From Pseudophaeobacter sp965641885 (GTDB lineage Bacteria > Pseudomonadota > Alphaproteobacteria > Rhodobacterales > Rhodobacteraceae), in the NCBI GenBank assembly GCA_965641885.1, contig OZ282574.1, positions 62,001 to 126,000 of the forward strand: DNA of 64,000 nucleotides, in the 5' to 3' direction. A program made the translations under genes and the position numbers. The notes under the pieces are model-generated. The model searched no databases. It saw only the letters and a program-made list of their open reading frames with translations, and was not told where the DNA came from. Below, in pieces: positions 26,098 through 34,091 of this stretch. Each line of letters begins with the position of its first letter. Position 1 is the first letter of the stretch.

Positions 26098-27291
26098 GTG
26101 AGACCTGCCTCCAGAAACCAAGCGCTCGGCGATGCTACGGCAAGTCTTCCCAAACTGTCATCGATTGATATTGGGACCCTCGATTGCCTTCCGTGTGGTG
26201 TGTTGATTACCGATGGCGAAGGGCTGGTTCACCTGTGTAATGCTCACATGGCCAAATTCCTTGGATGGGAAAAAAGCGAACTGATATCAAAGTATGTATG
26301 GGATTTCTCACCACCTGAAACGCGCGTATTCATGCAAACTCATATTTGGCCAACATTTCTTCGCGAAAAAACCGCCAATGAAGTTCATGTGAAACTGTTG
26401 AAAAAATGCGGGGAAAGCGTGCCTGTGTTGTTCAACGTCGAATTGATCACAATTGGAGACGTGGCCTACTACAACTGGGCATTTTTCAGAGTAAATCGAC
26501 GAAATGATCTGGAGATAGCCTTGTTGGACTCAAAAAGGCTTGCTGATCAAAGAGCGCAGGAACTTGAACAGGCAGGTGTTGAATTGGCGAGGAGCAATGA
26601 GGCTTTGTCAAACTTTGCCTACATGGCCTCTCACGACCTCAAAGCGCCACTGAACAACGTCGCATTCCTAGCTGAATGTATTCAGGAGGACATGGAAGGT
26701 GAACCCAATCCGGAAGTTGCAGATCATTTCTTGTTGCTTGCAAAGCAGATCTCGCGAATGAAAACGTTGACAAGTGACCTGCTTGAGTACGCCCAGGTTG
26801 GGTCCAACCATGGCGACTTCAAAGTCTTAGACGTTACAACGTTTGTGACCAATATTTTCGACACGGTAAAACCTGTATCGGGTTTTCACTTGAACATCAG
26901 TGTGAACACCAAGTCCGAGTTTACAACACTGAACGTTCCATTAGAGCTCGTGTTACGCAATCTGATAAGCAACGCAATCAAGCACCACGACAAGGAAACG
27001 GGGGTAATTGAGGTTTCTCTCACAGAAAATGATACTGACTACACAATTTCTGTTGTCGATGATGGTCCTGGGATTCCACCTGAGCTTCATGAGAAGGCGT
27101 TTGAAATGTTTCAAAAGGTGCATACGCGTCGTGAAGTCTCGGGATCGGGAATGGGGTTGTCACTTATTAAGCGAACAGTCGAACAATATGGAGGTATGGT
27201 ATCGGTTCAAATGGTGCAGCCGTGTGGATCACAGTTTAGCTTTGGCTGGCCAAAAGAAGAAGAGCTGCGCAAAATTTTTCCAGCCTCTTAG
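26098..27291 (+). CDS. PAS-domain sensor histidine kinase
   Basis: 397 residues, no membrane helix, so cytosolic. A PAS domain covers about 24-137 (LDCLPCGVLITDGEGLVHLC ... AYYNWAFFRVN), followed by a coiled linker. The HisKA H-box is NFAYMASHDLKAPLNN with His179, then the N-box NLISNAIKHHD, G1 VVDDGPGIPPELHEKAFEMF and G2 GSGMGLSLIKRTVEQYGG. The GTG at 26098 is required because the first later Met lies inside the PAS domain. No response regulator is adjacent. It follows the RsbQ-like gene by seven bases, echoing the RsbQ-RsbP pairing but with a kinase output. Confidence 0.88.
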   Translation: MRPASRNQALGDATASLPKLSSIDIGTLDCLPCGVLITDGEGLVHLCNAHMAKFLGWEKSELISKYVWDFSPPETRVFMQTHIWPTFLREKTANEVHVKLLKKCGESVPVLFNVELITIGDVAYYNWAFFRVNRRNDLEIALLDSKRLADQRAQELEQAGVELARSNEALSNFAYMASHDLKAPLNNVAFLAECIQEDMEGEPNPEVADHFLLLAKQISRMKTLTSDLLEYAQVGSNHGDFKVLDVTTFVTNIFDTVKPVSGFHLNISVNTKSEFTTLNVPLELVLRNLISNAIKHHDKETGVIEVSLTENDTDYTISVVDDGPGIPPELHEKAFEMFQKVHTRREVSGSGMGLSLIKRTVEQYGGMVSVQMVQPCGSQFSFGWPKEEELRKIFPAS

Positions 27292-27435
27292 ATCCTCGAC
27301 CGTCTTTTCCTCGCTGCGATCTGCCTGAATGACCAGTTCTTGCGCTGCGCCGCAACGTTGGAAGTAACGCAAATGCAGCAATATTCGCGCTGCGAGCGCG
27401 CGCAGCTAGAAATCATCAGGTCTGGTGTGGGCTCG

Positions 27436-27516
27436 AAGCGGACTTGCGGCGGTGCGGCATCCGGTTCTCGGCAGTAAGCGCCCCTGGGAGGTTGCTCTGA
27501 TGACTGCTGTCAGCCC
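27436..27516 (+). repeat. Dispersed intergenic repeat with AGCGGACTT core (within the 27292-27681 gap)
   Basis: The block starting AAGCGGACTTGCGGCGGTGC and continuing to TGCTGTCAGCCC is the reverse complement of 45466-45546 with only a few mismatches. The rest of the 27292-27681 interval holds no supported gene; CGCGCTGCGAGCGCGCGCAG around 27390-27412 is a small palindromic stretch also echoed near 58960-58980. Confidence 0.65.
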
Positions 27517-27681
27517 GCAGCAGACCTGACGATGAAACCTTCCGCAGCGATAGCGGACCTTGGCGACGACATAGCGCATGGATCATGATGCGGAAGAAAC
27601 GACCATTTGCATCGCGTTGTTTCACGTCAGCGATTGCCATGAAAATTGAACCCAATCTGGCAAGACCCTTAGCGCTATATC

Positions 27682-28338
27682 TCAGGCATCTTCCTCCAGA
27701 TCGTAAATGGGATCGAAGACCAGCAAGAGCCGGGTCTCTCCGCTTCCCTCAATTGGCGGCGAACGATGCCGTAGTTTCGTGGGCTCATCACCTGGCCAAT
27801 TGGAGCCGCGTAAAACGACAGGACAAATTTGTGGAACCGATACGACCTCATCTGGATCACATGCCGTTTCTGCCTCCCCAAGCTGGGTTGTCTGGCCACG
27901 GTAGGTGCAGACCAGTCGTGCGGTCACGGCGTCGATGTGAAATCGTCTACAGGCATTTGTGGTGACAACATCCAAACGCAATCGCAGATACCGGACATTC
28001 ATCAGATCGGAAAAATACGATGCCATATCTGCGATATCGTCTACCAGTGAGCTACGCTCTTGCGTCAGCGGCGTCCCGCAATTGTCGCAGATTTCATTTA
28101 GGGCCTCTTTGACCAGATCAGGCTGTAAAATGACACGTGCCTGGGGCAGTTCATCTGGCTGAAGCGCGTTAAGCCAGGATTGCAACTGCGGCTCCGGTTG
28201 TCGTGTTAGGATCACCGCCGCGCATCCTGCATCCCGGATCGCCGAGAGCCCGCTTGTTGAACTTACTACCCTCACGCTGACCGGAACGCGCAGGGACGAA
28301 ATTTCTCGGTCTAGCGCATTCACTGTTGCTGTCCCCAA
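27682..28338 (-). CDS. DUF1826 domain-containing protein
   Basis: 218 residues of a family regularly paired with COG0523 metal-chaperone GTPases. Family-like blocks are YLRLRLDVVTTNACRRFHID (a Cys and a His), AVTARLVCTYRGQTTQLGEA, and the C-terminal IEGSGETRLLLVFDP. Its start overlaps the end of the GTPase gene by 19 bases, so both belong to one minus-strand operon under the Zur-type operator upstream. A role in zinc limitation is inferred from this context; the biochemical activity is unknown. Confidence 0.8.
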   Translation of the reverse strand: MGTATVNALDREISSLRVPVSVRVVSSTSGLSAIRDAGCAAVILTRQPEPQLQSWLNALQPDELPQARVILQPDLVKEALNEICDNCGTPLTQERSSLVDDIADMASYFSDLMNVRYLRLRLDVVTTNACRRFHIDAVTARLVCTYRGQTTQLGEAETACDPDEVVSVPQICPVVLRGSNWPGDEPTKLRHRSPPIEGSGETRLLLVFDPIYDLEEDA

Positions 28339-29582
28339 CGCGGAAATGGATCCTGCAGATCCGCCCAGTCTTGAGGGTGAAACGCCTCGGCATCAAGCAG
28401 AGCTGAATTTAGCCGCGCGCAAATGGTCTCGCGTTCTAGGCCGACACCGATAAACACCAATTCTTGTCGGCGATCTCCCCAGGGTTCGACCCAGTTTTTG
28501 GCAATTTCCGCTTGCGCCTGTGGATGGGTGGGAAGGCGGTCTTCAGGTACCGCAGCCCACCAGAGCCCCAGTGGTTTTACGGATGACAAAGCGCCAGCAA
28601 GGCTGAACTCTGCGGCCCATTTCGGTTGCGTGGCGATCCAGAAATGTCCTTTGGCGCGGATCACACCTGGCAAAGTCCCATTGAGTATCTGATGCAGTTT
28701 TTTCGGATCAAATGGCGCGCGTGCATGATACACAAAAGAACCGATCCCGTATTCTTCGTCCTCCGGGGTATGATTGGCGAAACCATATAGTTCCTTGGCC
28801 CACATCGGATGTTCATGGGCTGTGTCAAAATCAAACAGCCCAGTATTCAGAATCGAGTCGGCAGAGACATCCGAGTGATTGGTTTCGATAATCCTGGCAT
28901 CACCATTCAAGGCCCGGATGATTTTAAGCGCGGTGTCTGTCCGTTCGCGTCCGGCGTCTGCAACCTTGTTTAGGATCACCACATCTGCAAATTCGATTTG
29001 CTCGGTCAAAAGACTGACAAGGCTACGATCATCTTGCTCTCCCAAGGATTCCCCCCGATCGGTCAGAAAATCATGGCTTGAGAAATCTTCCAGTAGGTTC
29101 ACGGCATCAACAACCGTCACCATGGTGTCCAAACGCGCAACATCAGAGAGGCTCTGGCCATCTTCATCGCAAAAATCAAACGTTGCCGCCACGGGCAGCG
29201 GTTCGGAGATTCCTGTGGATTCGATCAGCAGATAATCAAAACGTCCTTCTCTGGAAAGCCGGCGCACTTCTTTCAGCAAATCATCGCGAAGCGTGCAGCA
29301 GATACAGCCGTTAGACATTTCCACCAGAGTTTCTTCAGAGCGAGATAACTCAGTGCCTTCACGCACCAGATCTGCATCAATGTTCACTTCAGACATATCA
29401 TTGACGATCACCGCTACGCGGCGTCCGTCTCGATTGTTCAAAACGCGGTTCAACAGGGTTGTTTTCCCGGCCCCGAGAAACCCGGACAAAACCGTTACGG
29501 GAAGGCGGTTATCAGATGCATCGATGTCTTTCATAGCAATGGTTCTTTCACGGAATTCTCCAAGTGGGTAGGACTGGTTCAT
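28320..29582 (-). CDS. COG0523-family zinc-chaperone GTPase (ZigA/ZagA type)
   Basis: 420 residues. The G1 loop LSGFLGAGKTTLLNRVL, the metal-binding SNGCICCTLRDDLLKE (CxCC) and VILNKVADA (NKxD-like) are present, as is the C-terminal CobW_C region. These GTPases deliver zinc to client enzymes during zinc starvation. A near-perfect Zur-type palindrome lies 11 bases upstream of the ATG at 29582. Since a TATAAT sits inside that palindrome, transcription would begin close to 29582, and the internal start MKDIDAS at 29534 is a credible alternative start codon. Confidence 0.92.
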   Translation of the reverse strand: MNQSYPLGEFRERTIAMKDIDASDNRLPVTVLSGFLGAGKTTLLNRVLNNRDGRRVAVIVNDMSEVNIDADLVREGTELSRSEETLVEMSNGCICCTLRDDLLKEVRRLSREGRFDYLLIESTGISEPLPVAATFDFCDEDGQSLSDVARLDTMVTVVDAVNLLEDFSSHDFLTDRGESLGEQDDRSLVSLLTEQIEFADVVILNKVADAGRERTDTALKIIRALNGDARIIETNHSDVSADSILNTGLFDFDTAHEHPMWAKELYGFANHTPEDEEYGIGSFVYHARAPFDPKKLHQILNGTLPGVIRAKGHFWIATQPKWAAEFSLAGALSSVKPLGLWWAAVPEDRLPTHPQAQAEIAKNWVEPWGDRRQELVFIGVGLERETICARLNSALLDAEAFHPQDWADLQDPFPRWGQQQ

Positions 29583-29593
29583 GACGATTAGTT

Positions 29594-29610
29594 ATGTTAT
29601 TATATAACAT
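29594..29610 (-). promoter_or_regulatory. Zur-type operator overlapping the -10 element
   Basis: ATGTTAT-TAT-ATAACAT is a perfect 7-bp inverted repeat with a 3-bp spacer, matching the AT-rich Zur-box pattern centred on GTTATANNATAAC. On the minus strand it contains TATAAT, a consensus -10 hexamer, so repressor binding would block RNA polymerase directly. It controls the COG0523 GTPase and DUF1826 genes. Confidence 0.75.
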
Positions 29611-29957
29611 ATATCAATCCAAAAGTTTCCCCCTTTGGGGTCGCCTCGCAAATGTCAGCCAACACGCTACTCAGACAGCAAAAACGCCGAAACTTGTCAC
29701 AGGCAAAAGGGAGTAACTACTGGTTACCGGGCATTCGTTCAAACCGCAGAGTTTTGCAATTTGGGCCCAGGTTCACCCTTACCCAATGGCCGCTTTGGTA
29801 ATTCGCCATAGTTTGCAAACTCCATTATCTGCGCAGAGCTGCCGTTGATGCACAGTGCAGCAAGCGCGGCCGGGTGCATGGCCCTGTGAACGGCCGCTTT
29901 TGCCTGGCTGTAGCTTGATCACTGCAGGTGCAGCGAAAGTCTGGATCCCGCCGATTT
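29611..29957. other. Intergenic stretch with degenerate repeat, no supported gene
   Basis: Phrases such as ATCTGCGCAGAGC near 29827 recur near 53860, so part of this interval belongs to the degenerate intergenic repeat family. No domain-bearing frame is found. Confidence 0.35.
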
Positions 29958-31482
29958 TGTGGAAAAACACCTGTTTGCGGGCGCAGAATATCGACGGCAG
30001 AACATGGCGCGAGCGCCTTTTCTGTCAGGCATTTCGCGGTTGCTGCGGTGCAGGGAGGATCTTGGCCAGTTTGCGGAGGTTTTGGGCGGTTGCGGCGAGG
30101 AGGAATTCGTCATTTGCCCCACATGGTCCGCGTAACCGGAGCCTGTTCAGGCCAAGGATCCGTTTGAGGTGGGCGAAGAGCATCTCGACTTTCTTTCGCA
30201 GCTTCATTGAGATCACGTATTGGTCGGTCTTCGCAATGTCGCGGGCGATCTGCCGGGCGTCTTCATGCTCCTCGCGGGTGATCGACCGGAAGTCCATGTT
30301 CGGGCAGCACCGTGCTTTCGAGGGGCAGGCTTGGCAGGTGTGCTTCAGACACCGGTATTTGGCGACGCCCTTGCCGGTCGGCCCGCGGTTAGGATCGGAA
30401 TAGTTCCGGCGGAATTGCTTCAGCTCGTGCCCCTCAGGGCAGATGTATTGGTTGTTCTCGGCATCCCACTCGAAGTCTGCGCGGGTCCAGGTCCCGTCGC
30501 TGCGCCCAGACTTGTCGAAGACCGGGATGTGCGGGGCGATCTTGCGGTCGACCAGCCAGCCCAGCATCGGCGCCGTGCCATAGGCCGTGTCCGCGATCAG
30601 GCGCTCGGGATGGAGGTCAAACCTGGCCTTCACGCGCTCGAGCATGGTCTTGGTCGAACCGACCTCGGCCTGCCGGATCGACCGTGTCGCCTCGACATCC
30701 ACGATGACGCCATGATCCGTATCGATCAGGTAATTGTCGGAATAGCTGAAGAAAGCCGGGCCCTTGCGTGCCGCAGTCCACTGGCTCGCCGGGTCGGAGT
30801 GCGAGGTGAACTTGGGCTGGACCTTGCTGGCGGCCCCGAACGCGGCCTCATCCAGTGTGTCGAGATACTCGCGAACGGACCTCGGTGCATCAGCGGGATC
30901 GACCTGCGCCGGGTCCCATTCTTCCTTCGGCGTCGAGTTCTGCTTGTTGGCATCGGCTTCGATCAGACTGGCATCGACAGCCATCCTTTGCCCGCTGACC
31001 AAGCCTTCCTCGATGCAGCGCGCGACGGTCGTCTCGAACAGATGCCGCAGAAGTTCGCTGTCGCGGAAGCGCCCGTGCCGGTTCTTCGAGAACGTGGAAT
31101 GGTCCGGGACCCGGTCGCTCAAGTCCAGCCGACAAAACCACCGGTACGCGAGGTTCAGATGGACCTCTTCGCACAGCCGACGCTCGGACCGGATACCAAA
31201 GCAATAGCCCACAAGAAGCATGCGGATCAGCAATTCGGGATCTACGGACGGGCGGCCCGTGTGGCTGTAGAAATCCGCAAGGTGGGCGCGGATGCTGCTG
31301 AGATCGACGAACCGATCAATGGATCGAAGCAGATGATCCCGGGGGACGTGATCTTCCAGCGAGAACTCGTAGAACAGCGCCGGCTGCGCCTCCTGCTTCG
31401 GTCCCATCATCGCCATTCCTCCCGCCCGTTGGCAGAATTGAATCAGCAAGATGCCCCTCGATCAAGCACGAGTTTTTCAACA
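29958..31482 (-). mobile_element. IS1182-family insertion sequence, apparently complete
   Basis: About 1.5 kb carrying one transposase gene. The terminal inverted repeats match at 16 of 20 bases: left end TGTGGAAAAACACCTGTTTG at 29958 and right end, read inward, TGTTGAAAAACTCGTGCTTG ending at 31482. The exact outer ends and any target duplication could not be fixed by eye. Confidence 0.75.
30025..31410 (-). CDS. IS1182-family transposase
   Basis: 461 residues from the preferred start MMGPKQEAQPALFYEF; an in-frame start 13 codons earlier is less typical. The N-terminal DUF772-type region (HLLRSIDRFVDLSSIRAHL ... GRPSVDPELLIRMLLVGYCF) is followed by the DDE core (AVDASLIEADANK, LIADTAYGTAPML) and a C-terminal zinc-like CLKHTCQACPSKARC segment with MKLRKKVEMLFAHLKRI before the end. 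The frame is intact, so the element may still be active. Confidence 0.9.
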   Translation of the reverse strand: MMGPKQEAQPALFYEFSLEDHVPRDHLLRSIDRFVDLSSIRAHLADFYSHTGRPSVDPELLIRMLLVGYCFGIRSERRLCEEVHLNLAYRWFCRLDLSDRVPDHSTFSKNRHGRFRDSELLRHLFETTVARCIEEGLVSGQRMAVDASLIEADANKQNSTPKEEWDPAQVDPADAPRSVREYLDTLDEAAFGAASKVQPKFTSHSDPASQWTAARKGPAFFSYSDNYLIDTDHGVIVDVEATRSIRQAEVGSTKTMLERVKARFDLHPERLIADTAYGTAPMLGWLVDRKIAPHIPVFDKSGRSDGTWTRADFEWDAENNQYICPEGHELKQFRRNYSDPNRGPTGKGVAKYRCLKHTCQACPSKARCCPNMDFRSITREEHEDARQIARDIAKTDQYVISMKLRKKVEMLFAHLKRILGLNRLRLRGPCGANDEFLLAATAQNLRKLAKILPAPQQPRNA

Positions 31483-31555
31483 TGGCGTAATCATCATCCC
31501 ACCTTTTGAAACCGCGGTAAGGTTGGGATCTTACGTCATTTTGAGGAGCTGAGAG

Positions 31556-32569
31556 ATGGAACATTTTGCAGGATTGGATGTCTCGATGGAAGAGACACAC
31601 ATATGCGTTTTGGATCGCGAAGGTGCTTTGATCCGAGAAGGAAAGACTGCGACGTCCCCAAAGGCAATCAGAGATTTTCTCGCTTTTGGGCCGGAGTGCA
31701 AAGGTGTTGTATTTGAGACTGGCAGGATGGCCCCGATGCTCTACCACGGCCTTGTCGAACTCGGCATTTCTGTTCAGTGCATTGAGAGCAGGCAGGCCTA
31801 TCAGGCCTTAAAGTCCTTGGCGGGGCACAAGACAGATCGCAATGACGCACGTGGTCTGGCACATCTGGCGCGGACCGGGTTCTATAAACCGACACATGTC
31901 AAATCGCTGTCTGCGCATGCCGTCCGCTCGCTCATTGCGGCACGCAAAAAGCTGGTTGGGCAGCGTGTCACTATCGACAATCAAATCCGCGGGCTGGTTG
32001 TCGTATTTGGGGTGCGCTTACCACGTGCCTTGTCGCCAGCATTCAAAGACGCAGCCTTGGCTGTGAGTGACGGTGTGCCCGGCCTCCATGCCGCACTCTG
32101 TGGGTTGTTTTCAGCACGCGAAGCCATTCTGACGGCCGTTGCTGCGATTGATGGAGATATCAAGAAGATGACCCGTAGATCCAAAGTCTGTCAGCGCCTG
32201 ATGACAGTACCTGGCGTCGGTCCGATCACGGCATTGGCCTTTGCCGCAGCAATTGATGATCCGCATCGATTTAAGAAATCACGCGACGTGGGGGCCTATC
32301 TCGGGCTGGTGCCACAACGACATCAATCTGGCGAGATCGACTACACTGGGAGCATCTCGAAACGAGGTGATGTCAAAGTTCGAACGCTCCTTTACGAGGC
32401 CGCAAATGTCATGCTGACCAGATATGCCGCGCCGCTCAAGCTAAAATCATGGGCGCTGGCAATCGCTGCCCGGTCTACGATGCGAAAGGCGCGCGTGGCT
32501 TTGGCCAGACGTCTCGCAATCATTCTTCATGCCATCATGAGAGACCAAACCAATTACAAAGCGGCCTGA
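31556..32569 (+). CDS. IS110/IS1111-family transposase (DEDD recombinase)
   Basis: 337 residues. The N-terminal RuvC-like domain starts with GLDVSMEETHICVLD (first Asp) and VFETGRMAPMLYHGL (Glu), and continues to KTDRNDARGLAHLARTGF with the later acidic residues. The C-terminal Tnp_20 domain has LMTVPGVGPITALAFAAAI and AYLGLVPQRHQSGEIDYTG, where the catalytic Ser region lies (GSISKRGD). A GAGG ribosome site precedes the ATG. These enzymes recombine DNA under guidance of an element-encoded bridge RNA. Confidence 0.93.
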   Translation: MEHFAGLDVSMEETHICVLDREGALIREGKTATSPKAIRDFLAFGPECKGVVFETGRMAPMLYHGLVELGISVQCIESRQAYQALKSLAGHKTDRNDARGLAHLARTGFYKPTHVKSLSAHAVRSLIAARKKLVGQRVTIDNQIRGLVVVFGVRLPRALSPAFKDAALAVSDGVPGLHAALCGLFSAREAILTAVAAIDGDIKKMTRRSKVCQRLMTVPGVGPITALAFAAAIDDPHRFKKSRDVGAYLGLVPQRHQSGEIDYTGSISKRGDVKVRTLLYEAANVMLTRYAAPLKLKSWALAIAARSTMRKARVALARRLAIILHAIMRDQTNYKAA

Positions 32570-32690
32570 AATTGCAAAGATCAAAGCGAGGATTCCAAAC
32601 ACCAGTTCCCAACGGGAACGATGCCCGAGGGAGGGCGTAGGACACGGCGTGTATTCTGTAGCAGTGGCTTCGGCCAGATTGCGGTTTCAA
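32570..32690 (+). ncRNA. Candidate bridge RNA region in the right end of the IS1111-type element
   Basis: The interval between the transposase stop and the right subterminal repeat has hairpins GTTCCC-AAC-GGGAAC (32605-32619) and GCCC-GAGGGA-GGGC (32623-32636). In IS1111-type elements the guide (bridge) RNA is known to come from the 3' non-coding end. Structure and position fit; transcription is not shown. Confidence 0.45.
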
Positions 32691-32934
32691 CCTTGCCGAC
32701 CTACCTCCAGCCAACCCCATCCTGAGCCCCGGAGCTCGAAGAGAACGAAGGCAACCTCAGACATCGACAGCAATTGGAAAAGAGCATTGACAGATTAGAG
32801 AACAAAATACGCCCAATCTCCACTTGACGCTTACCTCATCGGCATGCGAGCAGATTTGCATCATCAAAAAATGCGCCCACGGGAAACCGGCGGGCGGTTT
32901 TGCGTTGTGGGCTTTCAAACAGTGTTGAGGTTAT

Positions 32935-33186
32935 CCGGTGGCGCGATTGCAGCTCGGCGGCTTTATGCAGATCCTAAATGGAAGGCGGCGAGCTTGGTTC
33001 ACTTGCGCAGCAACCCGGTTTGCAAAGATTGCGATGAGCCGGGTGTTGTTGAGGCGGCAACGGATGTGGATCACGTCACGCCGCACAAGGGTGATCGGAA
33101 ACTGTTCTGGGATCGCAGCAACAGGCAGAGCTTATGCCTATAGCTGCCATAGCCGCAAAACCGCGCGTGAGGTGTTCCATCAATAG
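32935..33186 (+). pseudogene. HNH endonuclease remnant, frameshifted
   Basis: The frame from 32844 reads RRLYADPKWKAASLVHLRSN, then PVCKDCDEPGVVEAATDVDH and VTPHKGDRKLFWDRSNRQSL, a phage-type HNH nuclease with the first Cys pair and the core DVDHVTPH. It stops after SLCL at 33143. The expected ending (SCHSRKTAREVFHQ) continues in another frame to 33186, so one extra base near 33138 destroys the second Cys-containing half. No terminase gene follows; only the nuclease scar remains. Confidence 0.7.
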
Positions 33187-33674
33187 GGGGGGTATCTCAA
33201 AACTGACGCCACTTAGCTGAAACCGGCCGGATAACCTTTTATCACGTAATCATTGAATTGGAGGAAAAGACCCACTTTGAAAGTGAGAGTCTGAAGGACA
33301 AAGCGACGCAAGCTGGATCTGTAAAATGTAATCCCAGCGAGGCCTTGTTGCAGTGAAGATGAGGAAACCAGAACGGGCCATTCCCGTTTTTCTCAAAGTC
33401 GCGGCATTGGGACCATAGGGCCACTTACTCATGGCTCTGTGCTCCCTGCATTGATTTGATAATGTCGCTCCGTTTCATCCAGTTATCTTTCGTCTTAATC
33501 ATCTGTCTCTCCTTCTCTATTCTTAGCCCTGCTCAATGGTGAGACCCTGAGCAAAGAGCATAGAACGACAGTCCCCAGCCATTGGCTGAAGCTGTCTCTA
33601 TGCTCTGGGCGATATTGATCTGCTCAACGGAGCCGACCCTTCGCTTTGAGCCCCAACCTGTTGAGCCTCCCCCT
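33187..33674. other. Intergenic stretch, no recognisable gene
   Basis: Two overlapping minus-strand frames of 60 codons exist (33242-33432), but neither resembles a family I know. The segment lies between the HNH remnant and the left end of the IS3 element. Confidence 0.3.
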
Positions 33675-33718
33675 TTGAAGTGGTCCGCCCCTATAGTTAG
33701 GAAAGCGGAGGACCAAGT

Positions 33719-34090
33719 ATGGCCATTAAGAGACCCAAGCCGGAAGAGATTGTCGCGAAGTTACGGCAGGTTGAAGTTCTGATGGGACAAGGCATGCCCC
33801 GGATTGATGCGATCCGACAGATCAGCGTGACTGAACAAACCTATTACCGTTGGAAGAAGAATGGAGACATTGAGAGCGCCATTGGTCCGAGCGACAATGG
33901 CGACGGGCGGAATGGGCACGGAACAACTCAAGGAACTGAAGCGGCTACAGAAAGAGAACGAGCATCTGCGTCGCGCGGTTTCTGATCTGACATTAGATAA
34001 GTTGATCCTGAAGGAAGCCGCATCGGGAGTGATGGCCGTCTGGGAATTGATCTGGCGGATCAATTCAGGACTGAACGGGCGGAGCCCCTG
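33719..34090 (+). pseudogene. IS3 transposase OrfA, disrupted
   Basis: It begins MAIKRPKPEEIVAKLRQVEV and DAIRQISVTEQTYYRWKK, the HTH of IS407-type OrfA. A 36-base foreign unit (33868-33903) then breaks the frame. The expected continuation GGMGTEQLKELKRLQKENEH and LRRAVSDLTLDKLILKEAASG is found in another frame. After that point a second insertion (about 34030-34085) containing a hairpin replaces the normal short C-terminus and the frameshift window that produces OrfAB. Confidence 0.8.
33868..33903 (+). repeat. 36-base palindromic insert, copy 1 (in IS3 orfA)
   Basis: The unit contains CGCCATTG-GTCCGAGCGA-CAATGGCG, a perfect 8-bp stem with a ten-base loop, preceded by CATTGAGAG. It is identical over all 36 bases to the reverse complement of 34468-34503, and it interrupts an otherwise typical OrfA. 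Confidence 0.8.
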
Positions 34091-34091
34091 A

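Larger units (their letters stand above)
31490..32700 (+). mobile_element. IS110-family element of the IS1111 type, abutting the IS1182 element
   Basis: One intact transposase gene is flanked by short non-coding ends. TTGAAACCGC at 31506-31515 is mirrored by GCGGTTTCAA at 32681-32690. Such subterminal inverted repeats distinguish the IS1111 branch from other IS110 members. The right end is longer (about 120 bases) and contains two hairpins. Outer limits are approximate, because IS110 elements have no classical terminal repeats or target duplications. Confidence 0.7.

Noticed and set aside
27585..27965. 126-residue plus-strand ORF opposite DUF1826
   Set aside because: Antisense shadow of the DUF1826 gene extended into repeat DNA.
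30220..31509. 429-codon plus-strand frame opposite the IS1182 transposase
   Set aside because: Antisense shadow; composition is atypical and the minus strand encodes a clear transposase.
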